From: Puniceibacterium sediminis
GTDB taxonomy: Bacteria; Pseudomonadota; Alphaproteobacteria; Rhodobacterales; Rhodobacteraceae
Length of the DNA stretch: 64,000 bases
NCBI RefSeq assembly: GCF_900188035.1
Contig: NZ_FZNN01000005.1
Coordinates: 168,054-232,053 of the forward strand
Direction: 5' to 3'
How positions within the stretch are numbered: the stretch's first letter is position 1; each line of letters begins with the position of its first letter. The notes under the pieces are model-generated. The model worked only from the letters and a program-made list of their open reading frames with translations. It did not search any database and was not told the DNA's origin. Of this stretch, positions 34,808 through 43,688 are shown piece after piece. A program made the position numbers and the translations under genes.

Positions 34808-34892
34808 GCTGGTCGGTTCGCCTCAATGTAGTGGATGCCCTGGACTCCGGACACCAGCAGCCAGCCTGGACTCCGCAAAGGGTCCAGCGGCC

Positions 34893-34908
34893 ACCGGACG
34901 TGTCCGGT
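34893..34908. repeat. Palindrome ACCGGAC-GT-GTCCGGT
   Basis: Two perfect 7-bp arms around GT. The half-site GTCCGG is the same as in the palindrome at 35197-35217, which suggests that one dimeric protein binds both. Confidence 0.5.
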
Positions 34909-35196
34909 TCCAAGGGTCTGTTTTATTGTGGTTTTCAGAAGATCGCGGGTGGATGCCCGCCAGGGTGGCTTCCCAAAAAACCAGCCCTGTCGCTGGCGAT
35001 ATTGCGCGCTGCGCCCCCCCGTATACGTTTGCAGTCAGGAAGGACCCGTACAATCAGTGAGTTAGCAGACTGGGCCCCGGTTCGGACTCTGGGGTCCACC
35101 ACGAAATCCATCTCGAAAACGTTTGTGCTGTCCCGCACGCGCCTCTCCCGAGTATATCCAACTTATACCCTCGGGAACCGGCTTTTGTCCCTTCGA

Positions 35197-35217
35197 AAAG
35201 TGTCCGGCGGACACTTT
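35197..35217. repeat. Palindrome AAAGTGTCCG-G-CGGACACTTT
   Basis: Perfect 10-bp arms with a single central base; no T-run follows, so an operator is more likely than a terminator. It lies 18 bp from the stop of the DUF6362-like gene, upstream of the methyltransferase operon. Confidence 0.6.
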
Positions 35218-35235
35218 CCGATTGGTTACGCAGGT

Positions 35236-35664
35236 TTACGCCGCACCTGCCAGCTTGATCACTCCCTGTTTCGACAGGTTGCGGTTGAACCGACGGTTGT
35301 TAAGGCGCAGCGAAATCACCGACAGCCCGAAAAGCCAGTGCTGGTTGGCTGCGGATCGCTGCAGCCCGACAGCCCAGCAGACTTCCTTCCATCGTGTTCC
35401 ATAGGCGCGCAGCCAGACGATCTTGCCATCGATCGGATCAAGGCCAACCGTCCAGGTAAGCGTCTCCTCCATCCGGCTGATGGCTTTCGGGGATGGCAGG
35501 ACGCGCATGGGCTTGGGTTCCTGTTCGACCTTGTCCGCGAAGCTGTACACGAACTCAGGCCAGGTGCTGAAGTAACCCGAAAGGCGCGGCTCGGGCATAA
35601 GCTTCAGGACCCATGCGGCTTCGGCCAGCCTGGCTTCGACGATGCTTGGGGTCCAATCAGCCAT
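35236..35664 (-). CDS. DUF6362-like phage protein
   Basis: A 142-residue protein with the blocks YFSTWPEFVYSFAD, ISRMEETLTWTVGLDPIDGKIVW and GTRWKEVCWAVGLQRSAANQHW; the last resembles an HTH recognition part. It matches my memory of DUF6362, frequent in Rhodobacterales phages upstream of methyltransferases. A DNA-binding, transcriptional or antiterminator role is possible. Start at 35664 was chosen to limit overlap with the preceding gene (8 bp). Confidence 0.7.
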   Translation of the reverse strand: MADWTPSIVEARLAEAAWVLKLMPEPRLSGYFSTWPEFVYSFADKVEQEPKPMRVLPSPKAISRMEETLTWTVGLDPIDGKIVWLRAYGTRWKEVCWAVGLQRSAANQHWLFGLSVISLRLNNRRFNRNLSKQGVIKLAGAA

Positions 35665-35857
35665 TGCGCACCTCCCGCCTGTCGGGCCGCTTGCCATACA
35701 GTTTCTCGCCAAGCTGACGGATGAGTTCACGCTCCGGCCAGGTCAAGCGATGGTCATTGATGGCAACAGCCAGCAGACCCTGTTCCTTCCAGCCATCGCG
35801 CTTGACCTGATCTGGGTCGCGGCGCGTTCCGCCGTAGCCTCGGGGATGCCACTTCAT
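35657..35857 (-). CDS. Small basic conserved phage protein
   Basis: A 66-residue basic protein (MKWHPRGYGGTRRDPDQVKRDGWK). It overlaps the resolvase stop by 4 bp and the next gene by 8 bp, so it is embedded in a coupled run. No domain recognised. Confidence 0.6.
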   Translation of the reverse strand: MKWHPRGYGGTRRDPDQVKRDGWKEQGLLAVAINDHRLTWPERELIRQLGEKLYGKRPDRREVRNG

Positions 35858-36390
35858 GCGACACCTCCGCCGGTCTCGATGGCCCAGAGCAGGATGGCGA
35901 TGGCATCGGCCTCGTTGTCGTCTGCAGGGCTGAACCCGCGGGCCCGAGCCGCGTCGATCATCGCCTGCTTCGGTGCATTGCCCTTGCCGGTGACGTGCCG
36001 CTTGATGGTGCCGACCGGCACGCCCTGATAGGGCACGCCGCGCAACTCCCCCCAGCTGGTCAGAACAGCCAGCAGCCCACCAAAGACGTGGGCCGCGTCG
36101 GTGCCAACGTGTCGGCGGACTTCTTCGAAATAGACCGCTTCGATCGGACCGGACAGCCGATCAATCTCGGTCAGCCAGTTCGTGAAGCGCAGGTAACGCA
36201 TGCCGCCGCCGTCATAGCGGTTAGGCCGAAACGACACCGTGCCGCTGGTGATCAGGCCATCATAGGCGCGGATGGCCCAGCCGGTGGTGGTGCCCAGATC
36301 CAAGGCAAGGAACGTGCGAGCCCGCTCGGGCGGCAGCTGCGTTTTCGGGGTTGCGCCTGCATCGGCACTGGACAGAGTCAGGTTAGCCAT
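35854..36390 (-). CDS. RuvC-like crossover junction endonuclease
   Basis: A 178-residue RuvC-fold protein: ALDLGTTTGWA with D31, the FEEVRRHVGT block (E89/E90) and the final acidic motif DDNEADAIAI (D157, D162). Phage versions resolve recombination or replication intermediates before packaging. AAAGGAGA precedes the ATG. It is downstream of the 432-bp repeat region next to the primase-helicase. Confidence 0.85.
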   Translation of the reverse strand: MANLTLSSADAGATPKTQLPPERARTFLALDLGTTTGWAIRAYDGLITSGTVSFRPNRYDGGGMRYLRFTNWLTEIDRLSGPIEAVYFEEVRRHVGTDAAHVFGGLLAVLTSWGELRGVPYQGVPVGTIKRHVTGKGNAPKQAMIDAARARGFSPADDNEADAIAILLWAIETGGGVA

Positions 36391-36822
36391 GGGTGGTCTC
36401 CTTTTTTTGGGGTTGGTTGCTCAGGTGGAAGACGACGGTGGTCATGTGCTTGGCGGTACGGGCCGCCGTCGTCGGATGAAAAGTTTCGAGGGGATGCTTG
36501 GGCACACCAACTCCGCAGCCCAAGACGAGCCGAGGGGAAGGAAGTGTCTCCCCCGCGTTTAGCGGGGAGGACACCTTCCCCTTTAGGGGGGGTAAATCCG
36601 GGTTTTGTGCTTTAGCGTAACTAACTGAATTCGCTGACAAAAATCTATTTCCCAAAAACCGTTTTGACTGAGCGCAATCCGGGTTCTGGGATTTAGCGCA
36701 AGTCTCTGATCTTAATGGGGGATTTCTAAAGCCCAGAAACCACCACCCTAAAAACCGGGCCGGGTTTTGGCAGAAAACCGGCCAATCCGGATTCCTGGAC
36801 GGGCCCATTTGGATGGGAAAAC
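36391..36822. other. 432-bp AT-richer repeat region, candidate replication origin
   Basis: The stretch is more AT-rich than its neighbours. Minus-strand copies of a short element near CAAAACCCGGATT or CAGAACCCGGATT occur around 36594, 36686 and 36784, with a degenerate CAAAACCCGG around 36764, and runs of T and A lie between them. A long hairpin is at 36540-36580. Position beside the primase-helicase gene suggests an origin with iterons. A minus-strand frame of 147 codons (36383-36826) fills the gap and overlaps both neighbours by a few bases, but its product is repetitive (QNPD units) and unlike any protein I know; I rate it at most 30 percent likely to be a gene. Confidence 0.5.
36540..36580. 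repeat. Long hairpin with 17-bp arms
   Basis: GGAAGTGTCTCCCCCGC pairs, with one bulge, with GCGGGGAGGACACCTTCC around the loop GTTTA. The arms are long and GC-rich. It may be a terminator, an origin structure or the stem of a small RNA; no T-run follows directly on either strand. Confidence 0.6.
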
Positions 36823-39126
36823 TCATTCTGAACCCCCGTCCTGATCGACCCAGATCTCCGGATTTTCGACGGGCAGAAGGGCACCGGATTCAGCGCACAT
36901 GTAGTCAGTTGGGAAGACGCCAACGACCTCGGGAACGACTTCCCCGGTAACGACGTCCATCACCTCGGCATCGGTTTTGAGGCACATACCTTGGACACAG
37001 ATGTAACCGAATTTCGACTTCGTTGGCTTCAAACCGAGCTTGTCCAACTTCTTGCCGCGGACAAACTTGACGTGGCCTTTTGTCGCCAGAACGTGGAGCC
37101 GGTCTGCGATACTGGTCTTGCCTCCGAGGCTGCCCTTGTTCTCAAACTTCGCGGCAAATTGAGTCAGCGTGAACATCTTGCCCCGAGTTGCTTGCTCAGC
37201 AATCATTTGCAGGATCACATCCCCCTTGCGTGCCCGCTCCGCATCGTGCTTTGCACCGACGTCCTGGCGCACCAGCCGCTCGTTCATCGGGTTGATTTCG
37301 ACCCATTGGCCGCCGACCTTGTCGATGACCTTGGGCGGTAGAGCGGGGCCATTGCGCAGCTCGATCTCAAGCTTTCGTTGCGAGCAATCCTCGTCCGGCC
37401 GGTGCAGGATCAGGCCGGAGGTGTAGAACCCTCGCAGCGCGCTGGCGCCGGACAGGGCCAGAAAGGGATCGTCCTTTACCTGCTGTTTGCTAAGCTTCTT
37501 GGTGTGGTGGACCAGAATTACCCCGCAGTCGGGGTCGATATGGTCGCGCAAAACCTCCACCCGTTCCTTCAGAAAGAACATCATGGCGGTATTGTCGTTT
37601 TCGCCGCCGCCATCGGGCCCGCCGTCGAACAGGTTGCGGATTGGATCGATGCAGATGATGTCTACCGGCGCATCAGGAAACGCTGCCTGGATTGCCCCCG
37701 CCACACGCACGCTACCCTCGGTGTCGAGCAGCATCTTCAGCTTGGGCGTGGCGACGAAGGTATCGCGCGCGGCGGCCAGCACCTGGGGCGGGAGCGCGAT
37801 CTGCTTCAGCCGCTCGCGCAGATAGTGATACTGGATCTCCGCCTGCAGATAGAAGATGCGCAGCGGGCGCGGCGGGATGAAGCCGAGGAATGGAACGCCT
37901 GCCGCCATGTGCACGAGCCAGGAGATCAGCAGGTCGCTCTTGCCCACCTTGGGTGCCCCGCCCAGCACCAGCAGCCCGCCTGGGGTCAGAACGCGCGGTG
38001 CGATGATATCCTCCGGCATAGTGCTGTCATCGTCCAGCAGCGCGCCGAGCGTGAAGGCAGGCATCTCCTGCGGCCCCGGAAGTCCGGAATTCAGCCGGAT
38101 CAGCGGCGGGCCGTTCTTCTCGATATGCCTGGTCCAGAGACGCTCAGATTCCGCCTTCAGGCGATCCTCCGGCCAACTCGGGCGCAAGGCGGCGGCATTA
38201 TAGCCACGGATCGCTTCCCATCCTTCATCCGGCGACATTCGTCCATCATGGACCATGCGCAGGAAATGCCCGATGGCAGCGCTTGCCCCGGCAAAGCGGC
38301 TCCAGTCATCCTGATCGCCCTGGCGGACCGGGGTGGTCAGCACCGCGTCCAGCGAGGGCTTGCCGGGAGCGGCAGTCCCGGTGCTGGCCATGCCCGCGCC
38401 CGGGATTGGCGGCATCTCCGCCACCCGCTCGGCGAAGTCGTCAAGGTCGACTTCGATGCCGTGGTGTTCACGGATTTGCACCAGGCGCTGATGCCCGTGC
38501 TTGTGATAAACCGAACCTGCCACCCGGATCGGCTGGTGGGCGGACCGAAAATGTGTGTCGCCGCCAACCTTGAGAGCAATCTCACCGCGCAGGCGGCAAA
38601 GCTCGGCCAGGGCCGGTCCCTCGGCGGGTTCGGTCATCCGCCACCAGACATGCAGCTTGTTGGCGCCTTCTGACGTGCGCCCGCCGCTTTCGATGATCAG
38701 GGTGGGCTGGCCAAGATGGTGCAGCAGATGGTCAAGCTTGGCGGGGATATCGCCTGCATCGAGATCGACGACCAGCGCCTGCATCTGCAGCACATCGGCG
38801 GACTTGGCCTGTCCGGCGGCCGTGACCGTGCCGGGGATCACATAGACGGCCGCCCCTTCGCGCGAGGCCCAATTGGCAAAGGTCGCGAGCTTGCCCGGCG
38901 CGGTCGTATCGGCGTCGATCCAGATATTGTGCGGCCGACCCTCCTTGCCCTGTCCCATGTCGACAAAGCCCCGAACCGGGATCTGGCCCTCGCAATAGCC
39001 GAACACGACGTCGACGAAGGTTTCGATCTGGCTGGGATCCGGCTCGACGTCGAACGGATCCTCGATCGAAGGCGCGTCGTTGAAATCCTGCCAGGGGCTG
39101 AAGTGGATGATGTTGTCGTCGCTCAT
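36823..39126 (-). CDS. Primase-helicase: RepB-type primase domain + RepA-type AAA ATPase
   Basis: A 767-residue replication protein. The N-terminal part (about 100-240) is an archaeo-eukaryotic-type primase: DLDAG (D121, D123) and a SGG...KLHVWW block with H159. After a linker the C-terminal part is a RecA-fold hexameric helicase with Walker A GGAPKVGKS (389-397), CIDPIRNLFDGG as Walker B, and HHTKK. This one-gene primase-helicase starts phage DNA synthesis. Start at 39126 overlaps the nuclease gene by 4 bp. It lies next to the candidate origin. Confidence 0.85.
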   Translation of the reverse strand: MSDDNIIHFSPWQDFNDAPSIEDPFDVEPDPSQIETFVDVVFGYCEGQIPVRGFVDMGQGKEGRPHNIWIDADTTAPGKLATFANWASREGAAVYVIPGTVTAAGQAKSADVLQMQALVVDLDAGDIPAKLDHLLHHLGQPTLIIESGGRTSEGANKLHVWWRMTEPAEGPALAELCRLRGEIALKVGGDTHFRSAHQPIRVAGSVYHKHGHQRLVQIREHHGIEVDLDDFAERVAEMPPIPGAGMASTGTAAPGKPSLDAVLTTPVRQGDQDDWSRFAGASAAIGHFLRMVHDGRMSPDEGWEAIRGYNAAALRPSWPEDRLKAESERLWTRHIEKNGPPLIRLNSGLPGPQEMPAFTLGALLDDDSTMPEDIIAPRVLTPGGLLVLGGAPKVGKSDLLISWLVHMAAGVPFLGFIPPRPLRIFYLQAEIQYHYLRERLKQIALPPQVLAAARDTFVATPKLKMLLDTEGSVRVAGAIQAAFPDAPVDIICIDPIRNLFDGGPDGGGENDNTAMMFFLKERVEVLRDHIDPDCGVILVHHTKKLSKQQVKDDPFLALSGASALRGFYTSGLILHRPDEDCSQRKLEIELRNGPALPPKVIDKVGGQWVEINPMNERLVRQDVGAKHDAERARKGDVILQMIAEQATRGKMFTLTQFAAKFENKGSLGGKTSIADRLHVLATKGHVKFVRGKKLDKLGLKPTKSKFGYICVQGMCLKTDAEVMDVVTGEVVPEVVGVFPTDYMCAESGALLPVENPEIWVDQDGGSE

Positions 39127-39890
39127 GCGGGCAACTCCCAGCAGCGATCTGCCCAGGCGCAGAAGCGGCATTCGAAGAAATCGCGATGTTGGGCGACGCG
39201 CGGCAGCAACTCGCCTGCGTCCGTGGCCCGCAGGATCCGAACGCCGCGGTCGGACATGCGTTGCGCCAGATCGGCATCGAACGGCACCAGCTCGTGGTGC
39301 ATCTCCGCCGTGTCCTTGTTGATGGCGGTAAACACGGCTGGTGCGGCACTGATGCCGGGCACCGTTGCCTCCATGTAGGCCTGATACAGCGCGATCTGGG
39401 CGGCATAGACGGGCTTTGACTTGGTCACACCCTCCTTGACGCAGGCACGCCAGTTCTTGGCGTTCATGGTTTTGCATTCCCAGAGCGCGGGAATGGCCAG
39501 CCCGAGACCTTCTGGCCCCGCGGCAATGATGCCATCGACATGGCCGCGGATGCGCCCGTCGGCGACAGAGAAGCCGAACTGGCCACCATCGGGGCGATTG
39601 CCCTTGCGGGTGTAGAGATCGAAACCCGCGCCGCGCAGCCACGCAACCGCCAGATCCTCGAGCGCATGACCGATGGCGAAGATGCGCAGCAACTGCCCGG
39701 AGAATTCCTGGCCCTCGTCTTTCGTTGCGTGCGTGAACTCGAACTGCAAGGCGCGTTCGCAGGCGTGGCCAAGGCGCGAACCGCCGAGATAGTCGCGCGG
39801 AGTGCGTACGGCATTGTCAGCGGTTAGCGACGCATCGACAGCGGCATTCACCTTCTCGGCGAAGCTGGGGCGGTGATTATAGTCCAGCAT
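39123..39890 (-). CDS. Cas4-like PD-(D/E)XK nuclease with Fe-S cysteines
   Basis: A 255-residue nuclease. It has H75 (FAIGHALED), D119 (GHVDG) and the WECK motif (E138, K140) of the PD-(D/E)XK fold, plus C44 and a terminal C241-x2-C244-x5-C250, the four-cysteine arrangement of Cas4/AddB Fe-S nucleases. In phages this enzyme is a recombination exonuclease that works with an annealing ATPase. Start at 39890 gives the family N-terminus and overlaps the upstream stop by one base. Confidence 0.8.
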   Translation of the reverse strand: MLDYNHRPSFAEKVNAAVDASLTADNAVRTPRDYLGGSRLGHACERALQFEFTHATKDEGQEFSGQLLRIFAIGHALEDLAVAWLRGAGFDLYTRKGNRPDGGQFGFSVADGRIRGHVDGIIAAGPEGLGLAIPALWECKTMNAKNWRACVKEGVTKSKPVYAAQIALYQAYMEATVPGISAAPAVFTAINKDTAEMHHELVPFDADLAQRMSDRGVRILRATDAGELLPRVAQHRDFFECRFCAWADRCWELPA

Positions 39891-40315
39891 CAGAACGGCA
39901 CCTCCTGGGATTTCGCGATGCGCGACATCTCGGCGCCGTAACCTTCCAGCACCTCCTCGATCAGCGCGGTCACGTCGGTTTCGTTCAGATCGCACAGGCG
40001 CTTGCTCCAGCCGATCTGGTCCATGGTCTGGCCGAGGCGCTTCATCACGAGCGCGATGGCGAGACGTTCCTCGTCAGTCATTCCAATCATGGTCAGTCCT
40101 TTTCTGAAGCGCATGGCGAAGAGCCCCTGGCAGGGCATCGAGCAGAACCAGCGGTGCTCGCGCGGGCGCGGCGTGTTGGGGTTGAAGAAGCCGAAGCCGC
40201 GCGCCGGGCGCAGGCAGACGGCACAGGGCATGAAGCGTGGATGCCAGTTTGGATCAGAGCCCGGGCGATCCGCAGCCTCTGTGGCCGGGGATGGGATTTG
40301 CGCGACATGGCTCAT
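39890..40315 (-). CDS. Zinc-finger DUF6511-like phage protein
   Basis: A 141-residue protein. Two cysteine pairs (PCAVCLRPARGFGFF and FCSMPCQGLF) can bind zinc, and the C-terminal half is helical. It matches my memory of DUF6511, seen next to recombination nucleases in Rhodobacterales phages. It overlaps the helicase stop by 4 bp. Function unknown. Confidence 0.65.
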   Translation of the reverse strand: MSHVAQIPSPATEAADRPGSDPNWHPRFMPCAVCLRPARGFGFFNPNTPRPREHRWFCSMPCQGLFAMRFRKGLTMIGMTDEERLAIALVMKRLGQTMDQIGWSKRLCDLNETDVTALIEEVLEGYGAEMSRIAKSQEVPF

Positions 40316-42003
40316 GCGGCCCTGCGCTGTTCAGGAGCGACGGCCAGGATCAGGTGACGGATCGCCCGCTTGTTGAAGGTGAAGGTCATCAGCGCGGAGG
40401 CGTGATAGCGGGTCAGGCCGTAATCCTGCCGATAGGCGGGCGGCAGATATTGCAGCTGTTTTTCCGTGGCGGCCTGGTTCAGCCAGCCGCGCGTCTTGAA
40501 GGCGCTTTCGTCGGACTCGACCTCGTTCAGCCAATCGTCGGCTTGCGCGAGGCAGACGGTTCGTTCGCCGATGCCCAGCAGGCGGGGGCTTTGGCCCTTT
40601 GCGCCGCCGACCGCATGCCATCGGCCGTCGAGGAAGAAGATGCCGCCCCAGGCGTTGAACCCATTGGCCATCAGCGCGTCGTCGGACCCGAACAGATCGA
40701 TCCAAGCAAAGCTAGACCGCTTCAACAGATCGATCTCCGTCATGATGAAGCCGCTCAAATCGGCACGGTCGGCTGCCTCGGCCTCGCCGTCTTCATTACC
40801 GCCAAAAACCTCGCCGCAGAGCGGGCATTCAAAGCAGGCCAGCGGAATGTCGGCCCCGCAACCCGGGCAGAGTTTGGTCGGGGCCTCGCCAGTCTCAGTC
40901 TTGCCGTCGAGATCGACATCCTGCTCCAGCGTACCGTGGATCAGGCTCGACGTGCCAAAATCCAGCACCACGCAGTCAGTCTTGATGACGCCGGGGTGTT
41001 CCTCCGGATCGATGGTGCGCAGCCCACGGCCCACCATCTGGATCATGGTCGATTTGTAGGAGGACGGGCGCAGCAGCACGACGCAGGAGGTCGGCGGGTG
41101 ATCCCAACCTTCCGTGAGCACCGCCACGTTGACGATGACGCGGATTTCTCCCGTGGCGTAGGCGGCGAGAATGTTGCGTCGTTCCTCGCTTGGCAGATCG
41201 CCATGGATCAGCGCGGCTGGCACATCAGCGGCGTTAAAGGCCTCAGTGACATGCGCGGCATGGGCGACGGTGGAACAGAATACGACCGTCTGACGGTCAC
41301 CCGCCTTTTCCTTCCAGTGGCGGATGACCTCGTCGGTGACCGGCGCGCGGTCCATGATCGACGCGACCTTTGCCATGTCGAAATCCGCCAGCGACTTGCG
41401 GACCGATTTCAATTCTTCCTGCACGCCAACATCGATCACAAAGGTACGCGGCGGCACGAGGTGCCCCGAGGCGATCAACTCACCCAGCCGCACCTGATCG
41501 GCGACATTGTCGAACACCTCGCGCAGGCCTTTCTTGTCGCCGCGGTTCGGGGTGGCCGTGACGCCGAAGATCCGGGCGTCGGGGTTGGCATCGCGGACCC
41601 GGTCGATGATGCGGCGGTAGCTGGCCGCCACCGCGTGGTGGGCCTCGTCGATGACCAGCAGGTCCAGCACGGGCATGGCGGCCAGATTGGCCTCGCGCGC
41701 CAGGGTCGGAACCATCGCGAATGTCACCCGGCCCGCCCACGACTTGGAGCTCGCATCGACCACCGACGTAGTCAGGCCTGGATTGACCCGAGCAAACTTG
41801 CCCCGGTTCTGATCGGTCAGCTCGTCGCGGTGGGCCAGCACACAGGCCTTGGCGGCGCTGTCGCCGATCACCTCACCCGTGACCGCCGACAGCATGATCG
41901 TCTTGCCCGCGCCGGTCGGCGCGATACCCAGCGTGTTGCGGTGGGTGCCAAGCGCAGCAAGGCTGCGCTCAACGAAGGTTTTCTGACGGGGACGCAGCCG
42001 CAT
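40312..42003 (-). CDS. SF2 DEAH helicase with C-terminal zinc ribbon
   Basis: A 563-residue SF2 helicase of the phage type III-res-like family: Walker A APTGAGKT (28-35), DEAH (119-122), GVTATPNR as motif III, and MVGRGLR as motif VI. A CPGCG...CPLCG ribbon follows the helicase core (near 390-410). Likely acts in phage recombination or replication restart. It lies 12 bp after the SSB-like gene in a continuous early operon. Confidence 0.88.
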   Translation of the reverse strand: MRLRPRQKTFVERSLAALGTHRNTLGIAPTGAGKTIMLSAVTGEVIGDSAAKACVLAHRDELTDQNRGKFARVNPGLTTSVVDASSKSWAGRVTFAMVPTLAREANLAAMPVLDLLVIDEAHHAVAASYRRIIDRVRDANPDARIFGVTATPNRGDKKGLREVFDNVADQVRLGELIASGHLVPPRTFVIDVGVQEELKSVRKSLADFDMAKVASIMDRAPVTDEVIRHWKEKAGDRQTVVFCSTVAHAAHVTEAFNAADVPAALIHGDLPSEERRNILAAYATGEIRVIVNVAVLTEGWDHPPTSCVVLLRPSSYKSTMIQMVGRGLRTIDPEEHPGVIKTDCVVLDFGTSSLIHGTLEQDVDLDGKTETGEAPTKLCPGCGADIPLACFECPLCGEVFGGNEDGEAEAADRADLSGFIMTEIDLLKRSSFAWIDLFGSDDALMANGFNAWGGIFFLDGRWHAVGGAKGQSPRLLGIGERTVCLAQADDWLNEVESDESAFKTRGWLNQAATEKQLQYLPPAYRQDYGLTRYHASALMTFTFNKRAIRHLILAVAPEQRRAA

Positions 42004-42015
42004 GATCGCTTCCCC

Positions 42016-42681
42016 TCACTCGGCCCAGCTGGGACGCCCGGAAAAACCGGGGGCCGCAGGAGTTTGCGGTGTCTGCGGTTGCGGCGCGGGTGCGCTGTAG
42101 CCCTGAGCCGGGGCGACATGGCCCTGCTGAGGCGCACTGGCTGCCGGGGGGTGGCTGTATCCCTGGGTTGGGGCAGACCCAACATGCCCCATCAGCTGGG
42201 CATAATCGCGGTGGCTGGGTGTGACAGCGCTGCGAACTTCGTTCTTGTCCTCGCCATTGGTGTCGGACCCGATGTCCATCCGGGCGATGAATTCGATCCC
42301 GTCCAGTTCGACAAAGCCGCTGATCCGGCGTTGGGCCTGTGCTTGTGCCGAGTTGTCCTTGTCGGCAATGCCACGCGCCGAGTTCAGGATGCCCTTGACC
42401 AGGCCGCGCCCGGCATTGCCCCAATCCGGGCCCTTCGGGCTGTAAAGCCCGATCAGCGACCAGATCTTGCGCTTGGCGTAAGGTCCCTCGAGCACGGTGT
42501 ATTCGGCGTCGAGATAGACCGCCCCGGTGGCACCGCGTTTGGCATAACCACCGGTCCAGCCCTGTGATGGATCATCAAAACCGCCCGGGCGGATCGTCAG
42601 GCGCACCTTGGCCAGCGTGCCCTTGGGGATCACGTCGCTGTTGGAGGTTGCGTCGTTGAAGTCGTTCCAGAGTCCAGTCAT
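42016..42681 (-). CDS. Probable phage ssDNA-binding protein
   Basis: A 221-residue protein. Residues 1-150 look like a beta-rich nucleic-acid binding domain (GTLAKVRLTIRPGGF, AKRKIWSLIGLYSPKG), followed by a Pro/Gln/Ala-rich disordered tail and a short terminus SWAE. Folded domain plus flexible tail is the plan of single-strand binding proteins. It lies between the annealing ATPase and the SF2 helicase, which supports this. The family is not one I can name with certainty (DUF669-like is possible). Confidence 0.55.
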   Translation of the reverse strand: MTGLWNDFNDATSNSDVIPKGTLAKVRLTIRPGGFDDPSQGWTGGYAKRGATGAVYLDAEYTVLEGPYAKRKIWSLIGLYSPKGPDWGNAGRGLVKGILNSARGIADKDNSAQAQAQRRISGFVELDGIEFIARMDIGSDTNGEDKNEVRSAVTPSHRDYAQLMGHVGSAPTQGYSHPPAASAPQQGHVAPAQGYSAPAPQPQTPQTPAAPGFSGRPSWAE

Positions 42682-42695
42682 CGGGTTTGTCCTTT

Positions 42696-43688
42696 TCAGT
42701 TTGCAGTCGGGGTGTTGGAGGGGCCGGGGCCGTCGGCCACCGGCAGCTTGGGCAGCACTGGCGGTTTGAAGGTCAGGCGACGCTCCGCAGCGATCAGAGG
42801 GCCACGGATCTTCTCCATGAGCTGACCCAGATGCGGGGGTTCCAGCAGCGCAAGCCGACCTGAGCGGTCCTTGGCGGGATAGCCCCAGGGGTTCAGCGTC
42901 TGGCAGACAAAGCCGCGTTGGGGCTGACCCTGCACATCGGGCACATCAATCATGGTGATGACCTGATCGACGATTCCAGGCAGCTCGAGGCCGGTCTTGG
43001 AGCCGTCGATCTGCGGCACGAAGATCTTGCGATTGAAGTCGTCGAGCTTCTGGTCGAGGATCCCCACGAACCAGACGTTCTTGCCGCGCGTGTGCTGCAG
43101 ATGCGTGAGCCAGGCGATCATCTCGCGGCCATGCAGACCGTAAGCGCCCCGCACATCCGGCTTGCCGGTCTTCTCCGACATCGCCTCGGGCTGTCCCTTG
43201 CACCACTGAAAGCAGAGCCGCCCCGCCACGGTGATCGAGTCGATGAAGACCGTGTCGTATTTACCGAGCACGGCCGGATCGCTAAACCGACCGCAGACCT
43301 CGTCATAATGCGCCTGGCTGTAGGGCTGTTCGCCGCGCAGCGCCGGATTGGGCCCGCCAATGAAAACCGCGAAGTCGCGGCATTCCTTCCAGGTGCGCGG
43401 GCGGATCACGTCGATGGCAAGACCCTCGATCGCCAGATCCCCGGCTTCGAGATCGAAGAACAGCGTCGTGGTCGCCATCAGCGTCCACAACAGCGTTGTC
43501 TTGCCAATCCCGGAGGGGCCGAAGATCACGCCCTTGATGCCGCGCGTCTCGGCCAGCCGCTGATCGGCCGTGATGATGGGCAGCGCGCCGGTCACAGCCC
43601 GGGTCCTTTCGGGGATGGGTTTGGCAGCAGAGGATGGGAACGCTCGCGAGGGGACGTTTTCAGCCGTGCTGAGAGGAAGCGACGTCAT
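42696..43688 (-). CDS. Sak4-like RecA-fold recombination ATPase
   Basis: A 330-residue RecA-fold ATPase. Walker A is GPSGIGKT (57-64), Walker B YDTVFIDSIT, and DLEAGDLA follows the first strand as in phage Sak4/RAD55-like annealing proteins. Such proteins pair single strands with the help of SSB, and a Cas4-like exonuclease is encoded in the same operon. The C-terminus is Pro-rich. It overlaps the upstream gene by 4 bp. Confidence 0.8.
   Translation of the reverse strand: MTSLPLSTAENVPSRAFPSSAAKPIPERTRAVTGALPIITADQRLAETRGIKGVIFGPSGIGKTTLLWTLMATTTLFFDLEAGDLAIEGLAIDVIRPRTWKECRDFAVFIGGPNPALRGEQPYSQAHYDEVCGRFSDPAVLGKYDTVFIDSITVAGRLCFQWCKGQPEAMSEKTGKPDVRGAYGLHGREMIAWLTHLQHTRGKNVWFVGILDQKLDDFNRKIFVPQIDGSKTGLELPGIVDQVITMIDVPDVQGQPQRGFVCQTLNPWGYPAKDRSGRLALLEPPHLGQLMEKIRGPLIAAERRLTFKPPVLPKLPVADGPGPSNTPTAN

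Larger units (their letters stand above)
34808..35235. other. 428-bp gap upstream of methyltransferases, no convincing gene
   Basis: No reading frame here looks coding. The segment has two interrupted palindromes that share the half-site TGTCCGG (34893-34908 and 35197-35217) and a further CCGGACA near 34849. It probably holds the promoter and operators for the two methyltransferase genes on the minus strand. Confidence 0.6.

Noticed and set aside
34823..35138. Short frames in the gap before the methyltransferase genes
   Set aside because: No ribosome-binding site, no family character, and they cross the palindromes.
36383..36826. 147-codon frame filling the gap between primase-helicase and resolvase
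   Set aside because: Overlaps at both ends look like coupling, but the product is repetitive and follows the DNA repeats; the gap is more convincing as an origin or regulatory region.
37378..38673. 431-codon plus-strand frame opposite the primase-helicase
   Set aside because: Shadow frame of a gene with clear primase and Walker motifs on the minus strand.
40237..42567. 776-codon plus-strand frame opposite the SF2 helicase and SSB-like genes
   Set aside because: It is the antisense of two clear phage genes in a high-GC region; no motif or family character is visible in the product.
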